Of a stretch of DNA of 64,000 bases, positions 26,457-35,224 are shown in pieces (within the stretch, counting starts at the first letter, position 1; each line of letters begins with the position of its first letter). Under the pieces are notes generated by a model, which had not been told where the DNA came from, ran no database searches, and worked only from the letters and a program-made list of their open reading frames with translations. The position numbers and the translations under genes were made by a program. Source of the stretch: Halobacillus locisalis. GTDB lineage: Bacteria; Bacillota; Bacilli; Bacillales; Halobacillaceae. The stretch is from NCBI RefSeq assembly GCF_013694105.1, contig NZ_JACEFG010000001.1:558001-622000 (forward strand), given 5' to 3'.

Positions 26457-27326
26457 ATGGGAGCTTATTGGTTTAGGAGGTCGTTTCAAGAAGATACAGA
26501 CCATGATCTGGATGTTACCGTTTTTGATGATCGCTTTGTGAGAGACCGTATTGGTACTGGTCGTTATATTGAGCTGGAAACGAAGGGATTCGTGGTGACT
26601 CCCGGACATGTTATGACGGATATTCACACACCACTACAAGAAACGGATACCATTCAAGACACCGCTGTAAAGTACATAAAAAGAGGGTGTACCTTACTCG
26701 TTGTTAAACACCTAGTGTCTAGCTTACGTCACTACAGGGAGGTTTATGACCAATTTATTGAAAAGTTAAAAGGTCTACCTCTTCATTACATGGTATCCCC
26801 CGTTGTCCCTTCAAAAATTTTGAGACCGGAAATGATCCGGTATTTCTCTCGAAAAGGATGCCCCTTTTTATGTGTTGAGGTTGCGTCAAGGGAAGACTTG
26901 CAAGAGGTCGCTTGGGAATGGATCGTTCAAGCTCAAAGTTATAAACGGATGCCGTTGACAATCTTCGTCAAAGATCGAGAGAATACCTCGTTCAACTATC
27001 AAGAATTATGGTCTTCTGTTTGCAAACAGTATGGTATCATTAACTTAACAGATCTTCAGGAGGATGAATGGCTGACATTCCAAAATTTGAAGGATAGTGG
27101 CATTTATCCTAAACGTGGATGGTTTGCCGCCGGTGGTCAAGCTGACTATAATTTGTACTGGGTTGGTGAGGGCGCAACGTTTGATGAAGAAACGAAATTC
27201 AGATATCATGATGCTGTTCCAAATGTGACGGTTATGGATGGACGGATTTCACAGGTTAGTCAAACCATGGTCGATCAACGTCCTGGATCACACGTGAAAG
27301 TGAATATTCACAAGCATTTTGTTTAA
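26457..27326 (+). CDS. Unrecognised protein in the aro operon, possible degenerate amidohydrolase relative
   Basis: 289 residues, not recognised with confidence. The start ATG 26457 follows TGGAGG by about eight bases; a TTG at 26406 is in frame without a ribosome site. The N-terminus (ELETKGFVVTPGHVMTDIHTP) resembles the segment where amidohydrolases have a metal-binding HxH after a TPG turn, but only one His (DIH) is present. The middle has CTLLVVKHLVSSLRHY and LHYMVSPVVPSKILRPEMI. The end (NVTVMDGRISQVSQT) recalls the small beta domain of that superfamily. No signal peptide or membrane segment. It lies between aroA and the TPR gene ypiA. A metal-free hydrolase relative is a guess; a lineage-specific family is equally possible. 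Confidence 0.45.
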   Translation: MGAYWFRRSFQEDTDHDLDVTVFDDRFVRDRIGTGRYIELETKGFVVTPGHVMTDIHTPLQETDTIQDTAVKYIKRGCTLLVVKHLVSSLRHYREVYDQFIEKLKGLPLHYMVSPVVPSKILRPEMIRYFSRKGCPFLCVEVASREDLQEVAWEWIVQAQSYKRMPLTIFVKDRENTSFNYQELWSSVCKQYGIINLTDLQEDEWLTFQNLKDSGIYPKRGWFAAGGQADYNLYWVGEGATFDEETKFRYHDAVPNVTVMDGRISQVSQTMVDQRPGSHVKVNIHKHFV

Positions 27327-27344
27327 AAGAGAAAGGATGTCATC

Positions 27345-28601
27345 ATGGAGGAAATACACAAAGCTGTCCGTCTTATGGATGAACATAAGACGGAAGATGC
27401 AATAAACACATTAACACAATATCTACCAGAAGCGGATGAAGAAGAGCGCTTTACCATCGTTGAACTCTACATTCAGTGGGGAATGCTTGATGAAGCGAAG
27501 CCGGTGTTAGAAGAGCTCATTCAACGCTATCCTAAAGAACAAGAATTGAAAGTGATGATGGCAGAGATTCACATCGACTTAGACGAAGATGATGAAGCCA
27601 TCGATCTATTGAATCAGTTCGGTCCAGAAGATGAGGACTATCTCCAGGCGCTTGTACAACTAGCTGACTTGTACCAATCTCAGGGATTATATGAAGTAGC
27701 GGAGCAAAAATTGCATATGGCGAAGCAAGTAGAACCGAACTCCTCGATCATTGACTTTGCTCTTGGTGAGCTAGCCTTTTCAAATGGGGAGTATTCAAAG
27801 AGTATCCCGTTTTATGAAAATGCGATGCACCATGAGCCTGTAATTGGAGATATCGAAGTCGCGACTAGACTAGCTGAGGCGCATGCGGCTAATGGGGAGT
27901 TCGAACGTTCCTTAGAAATGTTCCAGAAAGTGGAGGAGGAAAACCCTGATGTCATGTTCCGTTATGGTTTCGTTGCTTTTCAAGCGAACCGGAATGATAT
28001 CGCCATTAAAGTGTGGGAGAACCTTATGGATAAGGATCCCTACTTCCAATCCGTTTATCCTCACTTGGCACAGGCGTATGATTCGGAAGGGATGCCGAAC
28101 GAGGCTCTGGACATGGCAAAGAAAGGACTTGCGAAAGATGAGTTCAACAAAGAATTGTATCATCTTACCGCTACTCTTACCCACCGTTTAGGTAATAAAG
28201 AAGAGGCCTATGAATACATGCGTGAGGCTGTAGCGCTCGATCCTGGATATAAAGAAGCGGTTCTCTTCCTAATTGAAAACTACAAAAACGATGAAGACCA
28301 TGCAGCGATCATTGAGTTGATCAATCAATTGATTACACTAGGGGAAGAAGACCCTAATTATTTATGGGAACTTGCACAAGCCTACGAAGAGGAAGAGCAG
28401 TTCAAGGAGGCTTTAGAACAATACCGTCAAGCTTACCCATCGTTGAAAGAGGACACGGACTTCTTGAAGGCATATGGTTACTTCTTGGTTGAAGAAGGTC
28501 TCATGCAAGATGCTAAGCAAGTATTTGAGGCGTACTTGGCGATTGATCCTACAGATACAGAGATTGAAGACTTTGTAGAGCGGCTGAAGCTAGAAGAATA
28601 A
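27345..28601 (+). CDS. ypiA: TPR-repeat protein YpiA
   Basis: 418 residues made of about ten tetratricopeptide-like repeats (for example AIDLLNQFGPEDEDYLQAL, LADLYQSQGLYEVAEQKL, AQAYEEEEQFKEALEQYRQAYP), strongly acidic overall. A cytosolic scaffold is likely. It sits just before ypiB, as in B. subtilis. The ATG follows AGAAAGGATG. Function is not established. Confidence 0.88.
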   Translation: MEEIHKAVRLMDEHKTEDAINTLTQYLPEADEEERFTIVELYIQWGMLDEAKPVLEELIQRYPKEQELKVMMAEIHIDLDEDDEAIDLLNQFGPEDEDYLQALVQLADLYQSQGLYEVAEQKLHMAKQVEPNSSIIDFALGELAFSNGEYSKSIPFYENAMHHEPVIGDIEVATRLAEAHAANGEFERSLEMFQKVEEENPDVMFRYGFVAFQANRNDIAIKVWENLMDKDPYFQSVYPHLAQAYDSEGMPNEALDMAKKGLAKDEFNKELYHLTATLTHRLGNKEEAYEYMREAVALDPGYKEAVLFLIENYKNDEDHAAIIELINQLITLGEEDPNYLWELAQAYEEEEQFKEALEQYRQAYPSLKEDTDFLKAYGYFLVEEGLMQDAKQVFEAYLAIDPTDTEIEDFVERLKLEE

Positions 28602-28633
28602 TGGTTTAGTAAATAAGCGCAGGAGGGGCGCCT

Positions 28634-29194
28634 ATGCAAACACCTATTTCCGTAGATGAAAAAAAAGATTTCGTCCGTTGGTTTTTGAATCATTTTCAGT
28701 TAAAGAAGAGAGAGAGTGTTTGGATTCTTAACTATTTGATGAATCACGAAACATTATTGTCGAGTGTCCATTTCGTCAACGAAGTGAAGTTCTGTCCTAG
28801 AGGTATGGAAATCAGTGCTCAAGGTGTCACGGATCCGCCATTCCGCTTCTATAAAGGGCAAGTAATGACGAATGACGCAGAAAAATCCTTCCATGATTTA
28901 CGCATGAATCAAGATGAACCGGTGTATATTCAAATGAATTTCGACAATGCGCAGCAATGTTCAAAATACGCGCTGGTCCTTGAGGAGAACCCTTATCTTC
29001 CTAAAGATTATTATTTGAATGACAGGGATCGTTCTGAAGCGAATCGCTTCCTTTCCCATAGTTTATTAAGATACCGGCAGAAGCAAATGGAAAGTCGCAT
29101 TGACGAAGCACTGATAGGTGGCGACCGTATGGAATTCAAGAGACTATGTACGGAGCTTGATAAAATCAGACAAGAATTGAATGCCTTCTCCTAA
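28634..29194 (+). CDS. ypiB: YpiB/ReoY family (UPF0302) protein
   Basis: 186 residues, family length. Conserved pieces include KKRESVWILNYLMNHE, LLSSVHFVNEVKFCPRGM and the C-terminal helix MESRIDEALIGGDRMEFKRLCTELDKI. The Listeria homologue ReoY works with ReoM and ClpCP to control degradation of MurA, the first committed peptidoglycan enzyme; that role is from the family, not from this sequence. ATG 28634 follows AGGAGGGGCG. A strong terminator closes the long aro-ypi operon. Confidence 0.88.
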   Translation: MQTPISVDEKKDFVRWFLNHFQLKKRESVWILNYLMNHETLLSSVHFVNEVKFCPRGMEISAQGVTDPPFRFYKGQVMTNDAEKSFHDLRMNQDEPVYIQMNFDNAQQCSKYALVLEENPYLPKDYYLNDRDRSEANRFLSHSLLRYRQKQMESRIDEALIGGDRMEFKRLCTELDKIRQELNAFS

Positions 29195-29195
29195 A

Positions 29196-29241
29196 AGAAA
29201 AGCCAGGAGCATCGTAGATGTTTTCCTGGCTTTTCTTTTTC
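29196..29241 (+). terminator. Terminator after ypiB
   Basis: GAAAAGCCAGGA (29197-29208) pairs with TCCTGGCTTTTC (29224-29235), followed by TTTTT. Confidence 0.9.
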
Positions 29242-29288
29242 ATTATCGAGTACAATAAAGAGACATAGTCATAAAAGGGGGGATGGAC

Positions 29289-29744
29289 ATGCGTTTGTCA
29301 AAAACGGATGTTGCACAATACTTACCAGAGAAAGAATACATTGATACGGTCATCGTTCCGTTGATCCCTTTTGATCCATCTTCGGATACAGACCTCTCAA
29401 AACAGGCCTTTCTCCGTGAATTGAATCAAGTGTTTACAAACGTGATAGAAAAAGAGTATAGAGGTCGAATATTTTTATCTCCTGATTACCATTATATGAG
29501 TGGGAGCCATGCATCGGAAATCGAGCGGGTTAATCAGTGGATCAGTCAATTTAAGCAGCAGCCTTTTGAACATGTATTTTTGTTCACGTTTGATGTAAAA
29601 TGGAAGAAACACGAGCAAAACTTGGACGGCCATCTTCTGTGGGTGCCTGGGATCCAGACAGGAAATGTACAGTCGACGGAGACCCAATCCTTTGTAAAGG
29701 AACAAGCCCGTGAAATCAGTGAATTCATTCAATCCTATTGGTAA
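29289..29744 (+). CDS. ypiF: DUF2487 family protein YpiF
   Basis: 151 residues of unknown function, located before qcrA as in B. subtilis. The first third (YIDTVIVPLIPFDPSSD) is typical of the family. No signal or membrane segment. ATG 29289 has AAAAGGGGGG about six bases upstream; ATG 29283 two codons earlier is too close to it. Confidence 0.75.
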   Translation: MRLSKTDVAQYLPEKEYIDTVIVPLIPFDPSSDTDLSKQAFLRELNQVFTNVIEKEYRGRIFLSPDYHYMSGSHASEIERVNQWISQFKQQPFEHVFLFTFDVKWKKHEQNLDGHLLWVPGIQTGNVQSTETQSFVKEQAREISEFIQSYW

Positions 29745-29776
29745 ATCGAAAAGTTGCGACAAGGTTTGATATTTTA

Positions 29777-29805
29777 TTGACCCGGCCCAAAGATTGCGCT
29801 ATCAT
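29777..29805 (+). promoter_or_regulatory. Putative sigma-A promoter of qcrABC
   Basis: TTGACC (29777-29782), 17-bp spacer, TATCAT (29800-29805), 71 bases before the qcrA start. Confidence 0.55.
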
Positions 29806-29875
29806 GGTAATGTCCTAGTAAACTGTGTGTAAACAATCCATGTCGCATGGATTACCGCATAGAGGGGGGAAGAAA

Positions 29876-30382
29876 ATGAGCGATAAAAAACGAGTATCCC
29901 GTCGTCAATTTTTAAACTACACATTGACTGGTGTTGGCGGCTTTATGGCAGCCGGTATGCTTGCACCAATGGTACGCTTTGCGATCGATCCCGTTTTGCA
30001 GACGCAAGAAGGGGGAGACTTGAAATCCGTTGTGTCGGTTGATGAAATTACGAACGAACCACAACGTTTTGAATGGACGATCAATCAGGTGGACGCCTGG
30101 TATGAATCAGAAATTCAAAAAACGGCTTGGGTGTACAGAAACGACAATGATGAAATCATTGCATTATCACCGATCTGTACCCACTTAGGTTGTACAGTAG
30201 ACTGGGCGTCAAATGAAGAATATCCGAATCAATTCTTTTGTCCTTGTCATGCTGGACGCTATACGAAGGATGGTGTCAACGTACCTGGTACACCTCCGAC
30301 GGCACCACTTCCTATGTTTGAACATGAAGTGAGAGATGGCATGCTTTACCTTGGTGACGCTAAATCAAGAAAGGGGGCGTAG
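29876..30382 (+). CDS. qcrA: Menaquinol:cytochrome c reductase, Rieske iron-sulfur subunit
   Basis: 168 residues. Carries electrons from menaquinol to cytochrome c on the outer membrane face. The [2Fe-2S] ligands are in CTHLGC and CPCHAG. The N-terminus has a twin-arginine motif (SRRQFLNY) followed by a hydrophobic segment that stays as the anchor, so Tat export is expected. The start ATG 29876 follows AGAGGGGGG; upstream in-frame codons lack a ribosome site. First gene of qcrA-qcrB-qcrC. Confidence 0.97.
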   Translation: MSDKKRVSRRQFLNYTLTGVGGFMAAGMLAPMVRFAIDPVLQTQEGGDLKSVVSVDEITNEPQRFEWTINQVDAWYESEIQKTAWVYRNDNDEIIALSPICTHLGCTVDWASNEEYPNQFFCPCHAGRYTKDGVNVPGTPPTAPLPMFEHEVRDGMLYLGDAKSRKGA

Positions 30383-30385
30383 ATC

Positions 30386-31060
30386 ATGCTACAAAGACTT
30401 TACGATTGGGTGGACGAGCGTGTTGACATTACCCCGTTGTGGCGTGATATCGCCGACCACGAGGTACCTGAGCATGTTAACCCCGCACACCACTTTTCAG
30501 CATTTGTTTATTGTTTTGGCGGATTGACGTTCTTTGTTACCGTCATACAAATTCTTTCTGGTATGTTCTTAACGATGTACTATGTTCCAGACATCGAGAA
30601 CGCCTGGAAGTCCGTGTATTACTTACAAAGAGAAGTAGCTTACGGACAAATCGTTCGTGGTATGCACCACTGGGGAGCGAGCCTTGTGATTGTCATGTTA
30701 TTCCTACATACATTACGGGTATTCTTCCAAGGCGCATATAAGAAGCCTCGTGAGTTGAACTGGGTCATCGGAGTCCTATTATTCTTCGTCATGTTAGGGC
30801 TTGGTTTCACCGGATATCTATTACCATGGGATAACAAAGCTTACTTTGCAACACAGGTAGGTCTTGAAATCGCTGCGGCGACACCGCTCATCGGTGATGA
30901 AATACGTACGTTACTCGCTGGAGATCCATCGATTGTAGGGGCACAAACCCTGACTCGATTCTTCGCGATTCACGTATTCTTCTTGCCAGCTGCTTTGTTC
31001 GGATTAATGGCCTTTCACTTTATCTTGATCCGCAAGCAAGGTATTTCTGGTCCACTATAA
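30386..31060 (+). CDS. qcrB: Menaquinol:cytochrome c reductase, cytochrome b6 subunit
   Basis: 224 residues, identical in length to B. subtilis QcrB. Four membrane helices with heme ligands in MHHWGASLVIVMLFLHTLRVF and the partner His in FFAIHVFFLPA. Cys43 (FVYCFGG) matches the cysteine that covalently holds the extra heme in Bacillus b6-type subunits. AAAGGGGGCG at the end of qcrA is the ribosome site, three bases between genes. Confidence 0.98.
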   Translation: MLQRLYDWVDERVDITPLWRDIADHEVPEHVNPAHHFSAFVYCFGGLTFFVTVIQILSGMFLTMYYVPDIENAWKSVYYLQREVAYGQIVRGMHHWGASLVIVMLFLHTLRVFFQGAYKKPRELNWVIGVLLFFVMLGLGFTGYLLPWDNKAYFATQVGLEIAAATPLIGDEIRTLLAGDPSIVGAQTLTRFFAIHVFFLPAALFGLMAFHFILIRKQGISGPL

Positions 31061-31087
31061 AATGTAAGTAACAAAGGAGGGAAAGCT

Positions 31088-31987
31088 GTGCATAGAGGAA
31101 AAGGGATGAAGTTTGTCGGTGACTCACGTGTTACTGCTGAACAAAAAGCCAATTTACCTAAAGACTATTCAGAGTACCCGGGTCGTACAGAAGCGTTTTG
31201 GCCTAACTTCCTTCTAAAAGAATGGCTTGTAGGCTCAGTGTTTCTAATCGGTTTCCTTATTTTAACTGCGGCTCATCCATCTCCACTTGAGCAACAGGCG
31301 GATCCGACGAACGCTGGTTATATTCCGTTACCTGACTGGTATTTCTTATTCTTATACCAATTTCTGAAGTATCAATTCGCTGGTGGTGACTACATTGTAC
31401 TCGGTGCGATTGTCATGCCTGGTCTTGCGTTCGGAGCTTTATTACTTGCTCCATTCCTAGATCCAGGTCCAGAACGTCGTCCGACTAAGCGTCCGATTGC
31501 TGTAAGTTTGATGATGCTTGGAGTCATTGCTACATTCTGGCTTACGTACGAATCTGTCAGCGAAGCTGACTATGAAATGCGTTCTGAAGAATACGGTGTA
31601 AACATCGAAGCTGTAGAATCAGAGATTGATAAATCAGGTCCAGGTTGGGCGGCTTATGAAGCGAACTGCTTAAGCTGTCACGGTGATGCCTTGCAAGGAC
31701 AAGGGAACTACCCGGCTCTTATGGATACAGAAAGATCAATCGAAGAAATTAAAGACATTGCTGTAAACGGTGTCGGTTCAATGCCTGCTGGTATCTTCAA
31801 TGGTTCTGATGAAGAACTTCAGCAACTTGCTGAATTCATCAAGAATGCCGGTTCTGGTGGAGGCAGTGAGGGTGGCGAGTCTTCTGAAGGTGGATCATCT
31901 GAAGAGAGCTCTTCTGAAGGAGAATCTTCAGAAGGAGAATCATCTGAAGAGGGCTCTTCTGAAGAAGGATCATCATCCGAAGAATAA
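31088..31987 (+). CDS. qcrC: Menaquinol:cytochrome c reductase, cytochrome b/c subunit with acidic Ser-Glu tail
   Basis: 299 residues from GTG 31088 after AAAGGAGGG. The N-terminal part (MHRGKGMKFVGDSRV, LPDWYFLFLYQ) corresponds to subunit IV of b6f complexes with three membrane helices. The C-terminal cytochrome c domain binds heme at C194-L-S-C197-H198 with a Met ligand in GSMPAGIF. B. subtilis QcrC ends near residue 255; here about 44 extra residues of Gly, Ser and Glu only follow. The tail lies on the outer face and may be a halophilic adaptation or an electrostatic dock; this is inference. Confidence 0.96.
   Translation: MHRGKGMKFVGDSRVTAEQKANLPKDYSEYPGRTEAFWPNFLLKEWLVGSVFLIGFLILTAAHPSPLEQQADPTNAGYIPLPDWYFLFLYQFLKYQFAGGDYIVLGAIVMPGLAFGALLLAPFLDPGPERRPTKRPIAVSLMMLGVIATFWLTYESVSEADYEMRSEEYGVNIEAVESEIDKSGPGWAAYEANCLSCHGDALQGQGNYPALMDTERSIEEIKDIAVNGVGSMPAGIFNGSDEELQQLAEFIKNAGSGGGSEGGESSEGGSSEESSSEGESSEGESSEEGSSEEGSSSEE
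31850..31987 (+). repeat. Degenerate Ser/Glu codon repeat in the qcrC tail
   Basis: Repeats of TCTTCTGAAGGAGAATC-like units encode (S/G)SSEEG. Copies differ at synonymous positions. The region is prone to replication slippage. Confidence 0.8.
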
Positions 31988-32032
31988 TAAGCACCCAGTA
32001 ATTAATGTCCATAGAAGAACATTCATACACTT

Positions 32033-32067
32033 AAAAGCCGCGCTCATCTGAGCGCGGCTTAAGTTTT
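32033..32067 (+). terminator. Stem-loop after qcrC
   Basis: AAGCCGCGCTC (32035-32045) pairs with GAGCGCGGCTT (32050-32060), but the following AAGTTTTC is a weak T tract. ypjA begins 16 bases later, so partial readthrough is likely. Confidence 0.7.
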
Positions 32068-32082
32068 CAGGAGGTCCTACCC

Positions 32083-32667
32083 ATGAAGAGCTTTATCTCC
32101 TACATATTACAAAATCGTCTATTTTTGTGGATGTTATTTATCGTCAATTTGTTTGGAACGATTTACGGTTATATTTGGTATGAGTCACAATTGATCGACA
32201 CAGCCCCAATCTTTCTCATTTTTGTGCCCGATAGTCCTACTGCTAGTCTGTTCTTTACGATTTTCTTAGGTTTTTACTTGTTCGGGAGGCATGTGCCTTA
32301 TATAGAAGCCTTGGCTCTTGTAACTCTTGTGAAGTATGGAATATGGGCAGTCGTCATGAACCTATTACTTTTGATTGATTACGGAGGCTCTCTTCCTTGG
32401 ACAGGTTACATGCTGATCATTTCGCATGGGGCTATGGCGATACAAGCCGTCCTTTATGCACCTTTCTATGCGATCAAAGTTAGACACATTGTATTTGCCG
32501 CTATTTGGACTCTTCACAATGATGTCATTGATTATGTTTTTGAGCAGATGCCCGTTTATCCTTCTATCATGGAACACATGAATGAAATCGGATATTTCAC
32601 GTTTTGGTTAAGTATCGGGTGCATTGCTCTAGCTTATGTTACAACTCAAAAGGTGCGTTCTAATTAG
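32083..32667 (+). CDS. ypjA: DUF1405 membrane protein YpjA
   Basis: 194 residues with about six membrane helices. It matches B. subtilis YpjA in size and position after qcrC. The N-terminal MKSFISYILQNRLFLWMLF and TIYGYIWYESQL blocks are typical. Function unknown. ATG after CAGGAGG, five to ten bases downstream of the qcrC stem-loop. Confidence 0.85.
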   Translation: MKSFISYILQNRLFLWMLFIVNLFGTIYGYIWYESQLIDTAPIFLIFVPDSPTASLFFTIFLGFYLFGRHVPYIEALALVTLVKYGIWAVVMNLLLLIDYGGSLPWTGYMLIISHGAMAIQAVLYAPFYAIKVRHIVFAAIWTLHNDVIDYVFEQMPVYPSIMEHMNEIGYFTFWLSIGCIALAYVTTQKVRSN

Positions 32668-32721
32668 GTTCCCTCACTCATAAACTCTCTGTAAGACTTT
32701 TTACGAGAGGGGAGAAGTGAA

Positions 32722-33411
32722 ATGGGACGAGCGGTACTGCTATGTTTGATCAGTTCCCTGATTTTCACACTCACACCGAATGTGCAAGGACAAACTTCTG
32801 AACCGGATTTTCAGAGCTTTGCAGTTCAATACTCATATTTAATCCAGGACGGCCGATATTCTTTAGCGGACAAGCTACTGCATAAGAGGGTGCCGGAGGT
32901 GGAAAAATATATGGAGACACAGTCAAAGCAGTCTGAACAAGCCTGGTCAGAAGTCGTCACCCCATTATTAAATGGTGAAACGAATCGAGAAAATGCGGAG
33001 AAGTTGTCTACAATGCTTGAGTTTCTGAGTGCTAAGGACCATGAGACTTGGATTCAGGAACAGATTGTCTCAATGGAAGAACAGGTTCGCAATGTTTACA
33101 TTCCTGCAGATCAAATTGAGCAACAGTGGAATGAACTACTTCCTATATTGCCAGTGGTAGAGGATCAATCGCTCGTATCTCAAACCGATACACTTATGGA
33201 CCAACTTGTTATACGTGACCATGTACAAAATAGACAAGAGATCCTAAAGGCATTAAAGGAAATGAAAGAACGTGAATCGTTTCAATTGGATGCATTAGTT
33301 TGGACAGCTATCGTCATTGGAGGTACAATTATCTTAACGCTATTTTATGTGGCTGTTCGAAGATGGTTGGCAAGCAAAAAAACACAGTCGCAAAAAAGCG
33401 AAAATAGTTGA
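32722..33411 (+). CDS. ypjB: Sporulation protein YpjB
   Basis: 229 residues: an N-terminal signal peptide (cleavage likely after NVQG), an extracytoplasmic helical region, and a C-terminal membrane helix (about 188-212) with a basic tail. This arrangement and the position between ypjA and ypjC fit YpjB, described as sporulation-related. ATG after GAGGGGAGAAG. The stop overlaps the -35 box of the next gene's promoter. Confidence 0.8.
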   Translation: MGRAVLLCLISSLIFTLTPNVQGQTSEPDFQSFAVQYSYLIQDGRYSLADKLLHKRVPEVEKYMETQSKQSEQAWSEVVTPLLNGETNRENAEKLSTMLEFLSAKDHETWIQEQIVSMEEQVRNVYIPADQIEQQWNELLPILPVVEDQSLVSQTDTLMDQLVIRDHVQNRQEILKALKEMKERESFQLDALVWTAIVIGGTIILTLFYVAVRRWLASKKTQSQKSENS

Positions 33412-33436
33412 TTTTTTCAATTTATTTGACTAAAAT
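33408..33436 (+). promoter_or_regulatory. Putative sigma-A promoter of the zinc peptidase gene
   Basis: TTGATT (33408-33413), 17-bp spacer, TAAAAT (33431-33436). The -35 box overlaps the ypjB stop codon. Confidence 0.55.
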
Positions 33437-33485
33437 TAATCTAAGCAACCTAACAACATTAACATCCAAGACGGAGGAATGAACG

Positions 33486-34169
33486 ATGGGTATCACTAGT
33501 TTTATCATCTATTTTGCTTTGCTTATGATTATCCCTATTTGGGCACAATCCAAAGTAAAAAGAACGTATAAAAAATATTCAAAAGTAGCGATTTCTTCAT
33601 CCTTATCAGGAGCAGAAGTAGCTCGTAAGATCCTAGATGACAATGGTTTGTATAATGTGTCAGTAGAGGAAGTCCGCGGAAAGCTTTCTGACCACTATGA
33701 TCCAAGATCAAAAGTGGTCCGTTTATCCTCTGACAACTTCCATGGCCGTTCAGCTGCTGGTGCAGCTGTAGCCGCTCACGAAGTCGGGCATGCCATCCAG
33801 GACGCTCAAGAGTACGCTTTCTTGCGCTTCCGTAGTGCTCTTGTCCCGGTAGCGAGCTTCGGGTCGAACATTTCGATCTTCCTGATCATCGGCGGTTTTA
33901 TATTCGGTATGACAGGCTTGGCTTTAGCAGGAATTATCTTTTTCGCAGCGGCCGTATTATTCCAATTGGTTACATTGCCAGTGGAATTCGATGCTTCAAA
34001 TAGAGCGATGAGCCAGCTTGTTTCTACAGGTATCATCCGTAATGATGAAGAACGGAAGACGAAGAAAGTATTGAATGCAGCTGCCATGACTTATGTTGCA
34101 GCGGCTCTGGTTGCATTGATGGAACTAGTACGTTTCGTTCTTATGTTCGCAGGCATGAACGAAGAGTAA
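33486..34169 (+). CDS. Zinc metallopeptidase, YugP family
   Basis: 227 residues, membrane-embedded. The catalytic HExxH is H98-E-V-G-H102 (AAHEVGHAIQDAQEY). One helix lies at the N-terminus and two or three in the C-terminal half. LPVEFDASNRAM with the downstream glutamate is the probable third zinc ligand region. Very similar to B. subtilis YugP in both ends. In B. subtilis yugP is at a different locus; here it is inserted between ypjB and ypjC with its own promoter and terminator. Confidence 0.92.
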   Translation: MGITSFIIYFALLMIIPIWAQSKVKRTYKKYSKVAISSSLSGAEVARKILDDNGLYNVSVEEVRGKLSDHYDPRSKVVRLSSDNFHGRSAAGAAVAAHEVGHAIQDAQEYAFLRFRSALVPVASFGSNISIFLIIGGFIFGMTGLALAGIIFFAAAVLFQLVTLPVEFDASNRAMSQLVSTGIIRNDEERKTKKVLNAAAMTYVAAALVALMELVRFVLMFAGMNEE

Positions 34170-34180
34170 GCGAACGCTAA

Positions 34181-34222
34181 TAAAGCTCCTTGATCAGAAT
34201 CGTGATCAGGGAGCTTTTTTTA
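34181..34222 (+). terminator. Terminator after the zinc peptidase gene
   Basis: AAAGCTCC(C/T)TGATCA pairs with TGATCAGGGAGCTTT, followed by TTTTTT. Confidence 0.9.
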
Positions 34223-34285
34223 TTCATGATGAACGTAAGGATTCGAGTTTAAAAAATCGGTTTTATAGCAATTGATAGTTGTAGC

Positions 34286-35161
34286 TTAGTCGTTAAGAGG
34301 ATTTTTATTTTCATCTAATGTAAACCCTTCTCCTGTTACGTCATGTACATGACTGACAGCTACAAAAGCGTGAGGGTCAATCCGGTTGATCAGGGCTCTC
34401 AAGCGGACGATTTCGTTTTTACCGATTACGCAATATAACACATCCCGCTTAGCTCCTGAAAAAGATCCGCGACCTTCTAATACCGTTACACCACGATCCA
34501 TGTCCTTCAGTATCTGCTTTGCGATTTCATCGCTGCTCTCTGATATGATTGTGGTTCCCCTTGCGGCATAGGCCCCTTCTTGAATGAAGTCGATCACTTT
34601 GGCACCGATGAAGACGGCTACGAGTGTGTACATGCCTTTAATCGAATTAAGATACGTAATAACAGATACGAAAATAACGACGGCATCGAACATGAACATC
34701 GCACGCCCCATGCTCCACCCAAGATATTTGTGGATCAAACGGGCAATAATATCTACGCCCCCTGTGGTGCCTCCGTATCGGAATATGATCCCAAGACCGA
34801 TACCAATAAAGACACCGGCAAATAGTGAAGCAAGCGTCAGATCATTCGCAAGGTCAATTTCAATCATATACATTTGTGATAGACGAATGAAGACCGATAC
34901 CGCTACAATCCCAATGAGGGAATAAAGAAATGTGTTCCTGCCTAATATTCTCCACCCGACGATCAAGACAGGAATATTCAAGACGATGTTCATAATAGCT
35001 GGATCCCAATTAAATAAGTATAAAAGCAATAAGGTAATTCCTGTGAATCCACCTTCACCTAGCTCGTTCTGGATGTTGAAGTGGACCAGCCCGAATGAAA
35101 AGATGGCAGAACCAACTAAAATGAAGAAAATATTTTTTAATCGTAACCCAAAGACTTTCAT
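34286..35161 (-). CDS. ypjC: YitT family membrane protein YpjC
   Basis: 291 residues. Five or six membrane helices followed by a C-terminal DUF2179 domain (GVTVLEGRGSFSGAKRDVLYCVI and IDPHAFVAVSHVHDVTGEGF). Function unknown; YitT proteins are sometimes suggested to be transport-related. The start at 35161 has GGAGGTGAC eight bases upstream; an ORF extension of 21 codons lacks a ribosome site. Divergent from the mazG-dapB operon. Confidence 0.9.
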   Translation of the reverse strand: MKVFGLRLKNIFFILVGSAIFSFGLVHFNIQNELGEGGFTGITLLLLYLFNWDPAIMNIVLNIPVLIVGWRILGRNTFLYSLIGIVAVSVFIRLSQMYMIEIDLANDLTLASLFAGVFIGIGLGIIFRYGGTTGGVDIIARLIHKYLGWSMGRAMFMFDAVVIFVSVITYLNSIKGMYTLVAVFIGAKVIDFIQEGAYAARGTTIISESSDEIAKQILKDMDRGVTVLEGRGSFSGAKRDVLYCVIGKNEIVRLRALINRIDPHAFVAVSHVHDVTGEGFTLDENKNPLND

Positions 35162-35195
35162 AGATGTCACCTCCATTAAATTATACACGCCCTCT

Positions 35196-35224
35196 ATTAT
35201 AGAGAACGATTGTGAAAGCATCAA
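35196..35224 (-). promoter_or_regulatory. Putative sigma-A promoter of ypjC
   Basis: On the minus strand: TTGATG (35224-35219), 17-bp spacer, TATAAT (35201-35196), about 35 bases upstream of the ypjC start. Confidence 0.6.
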
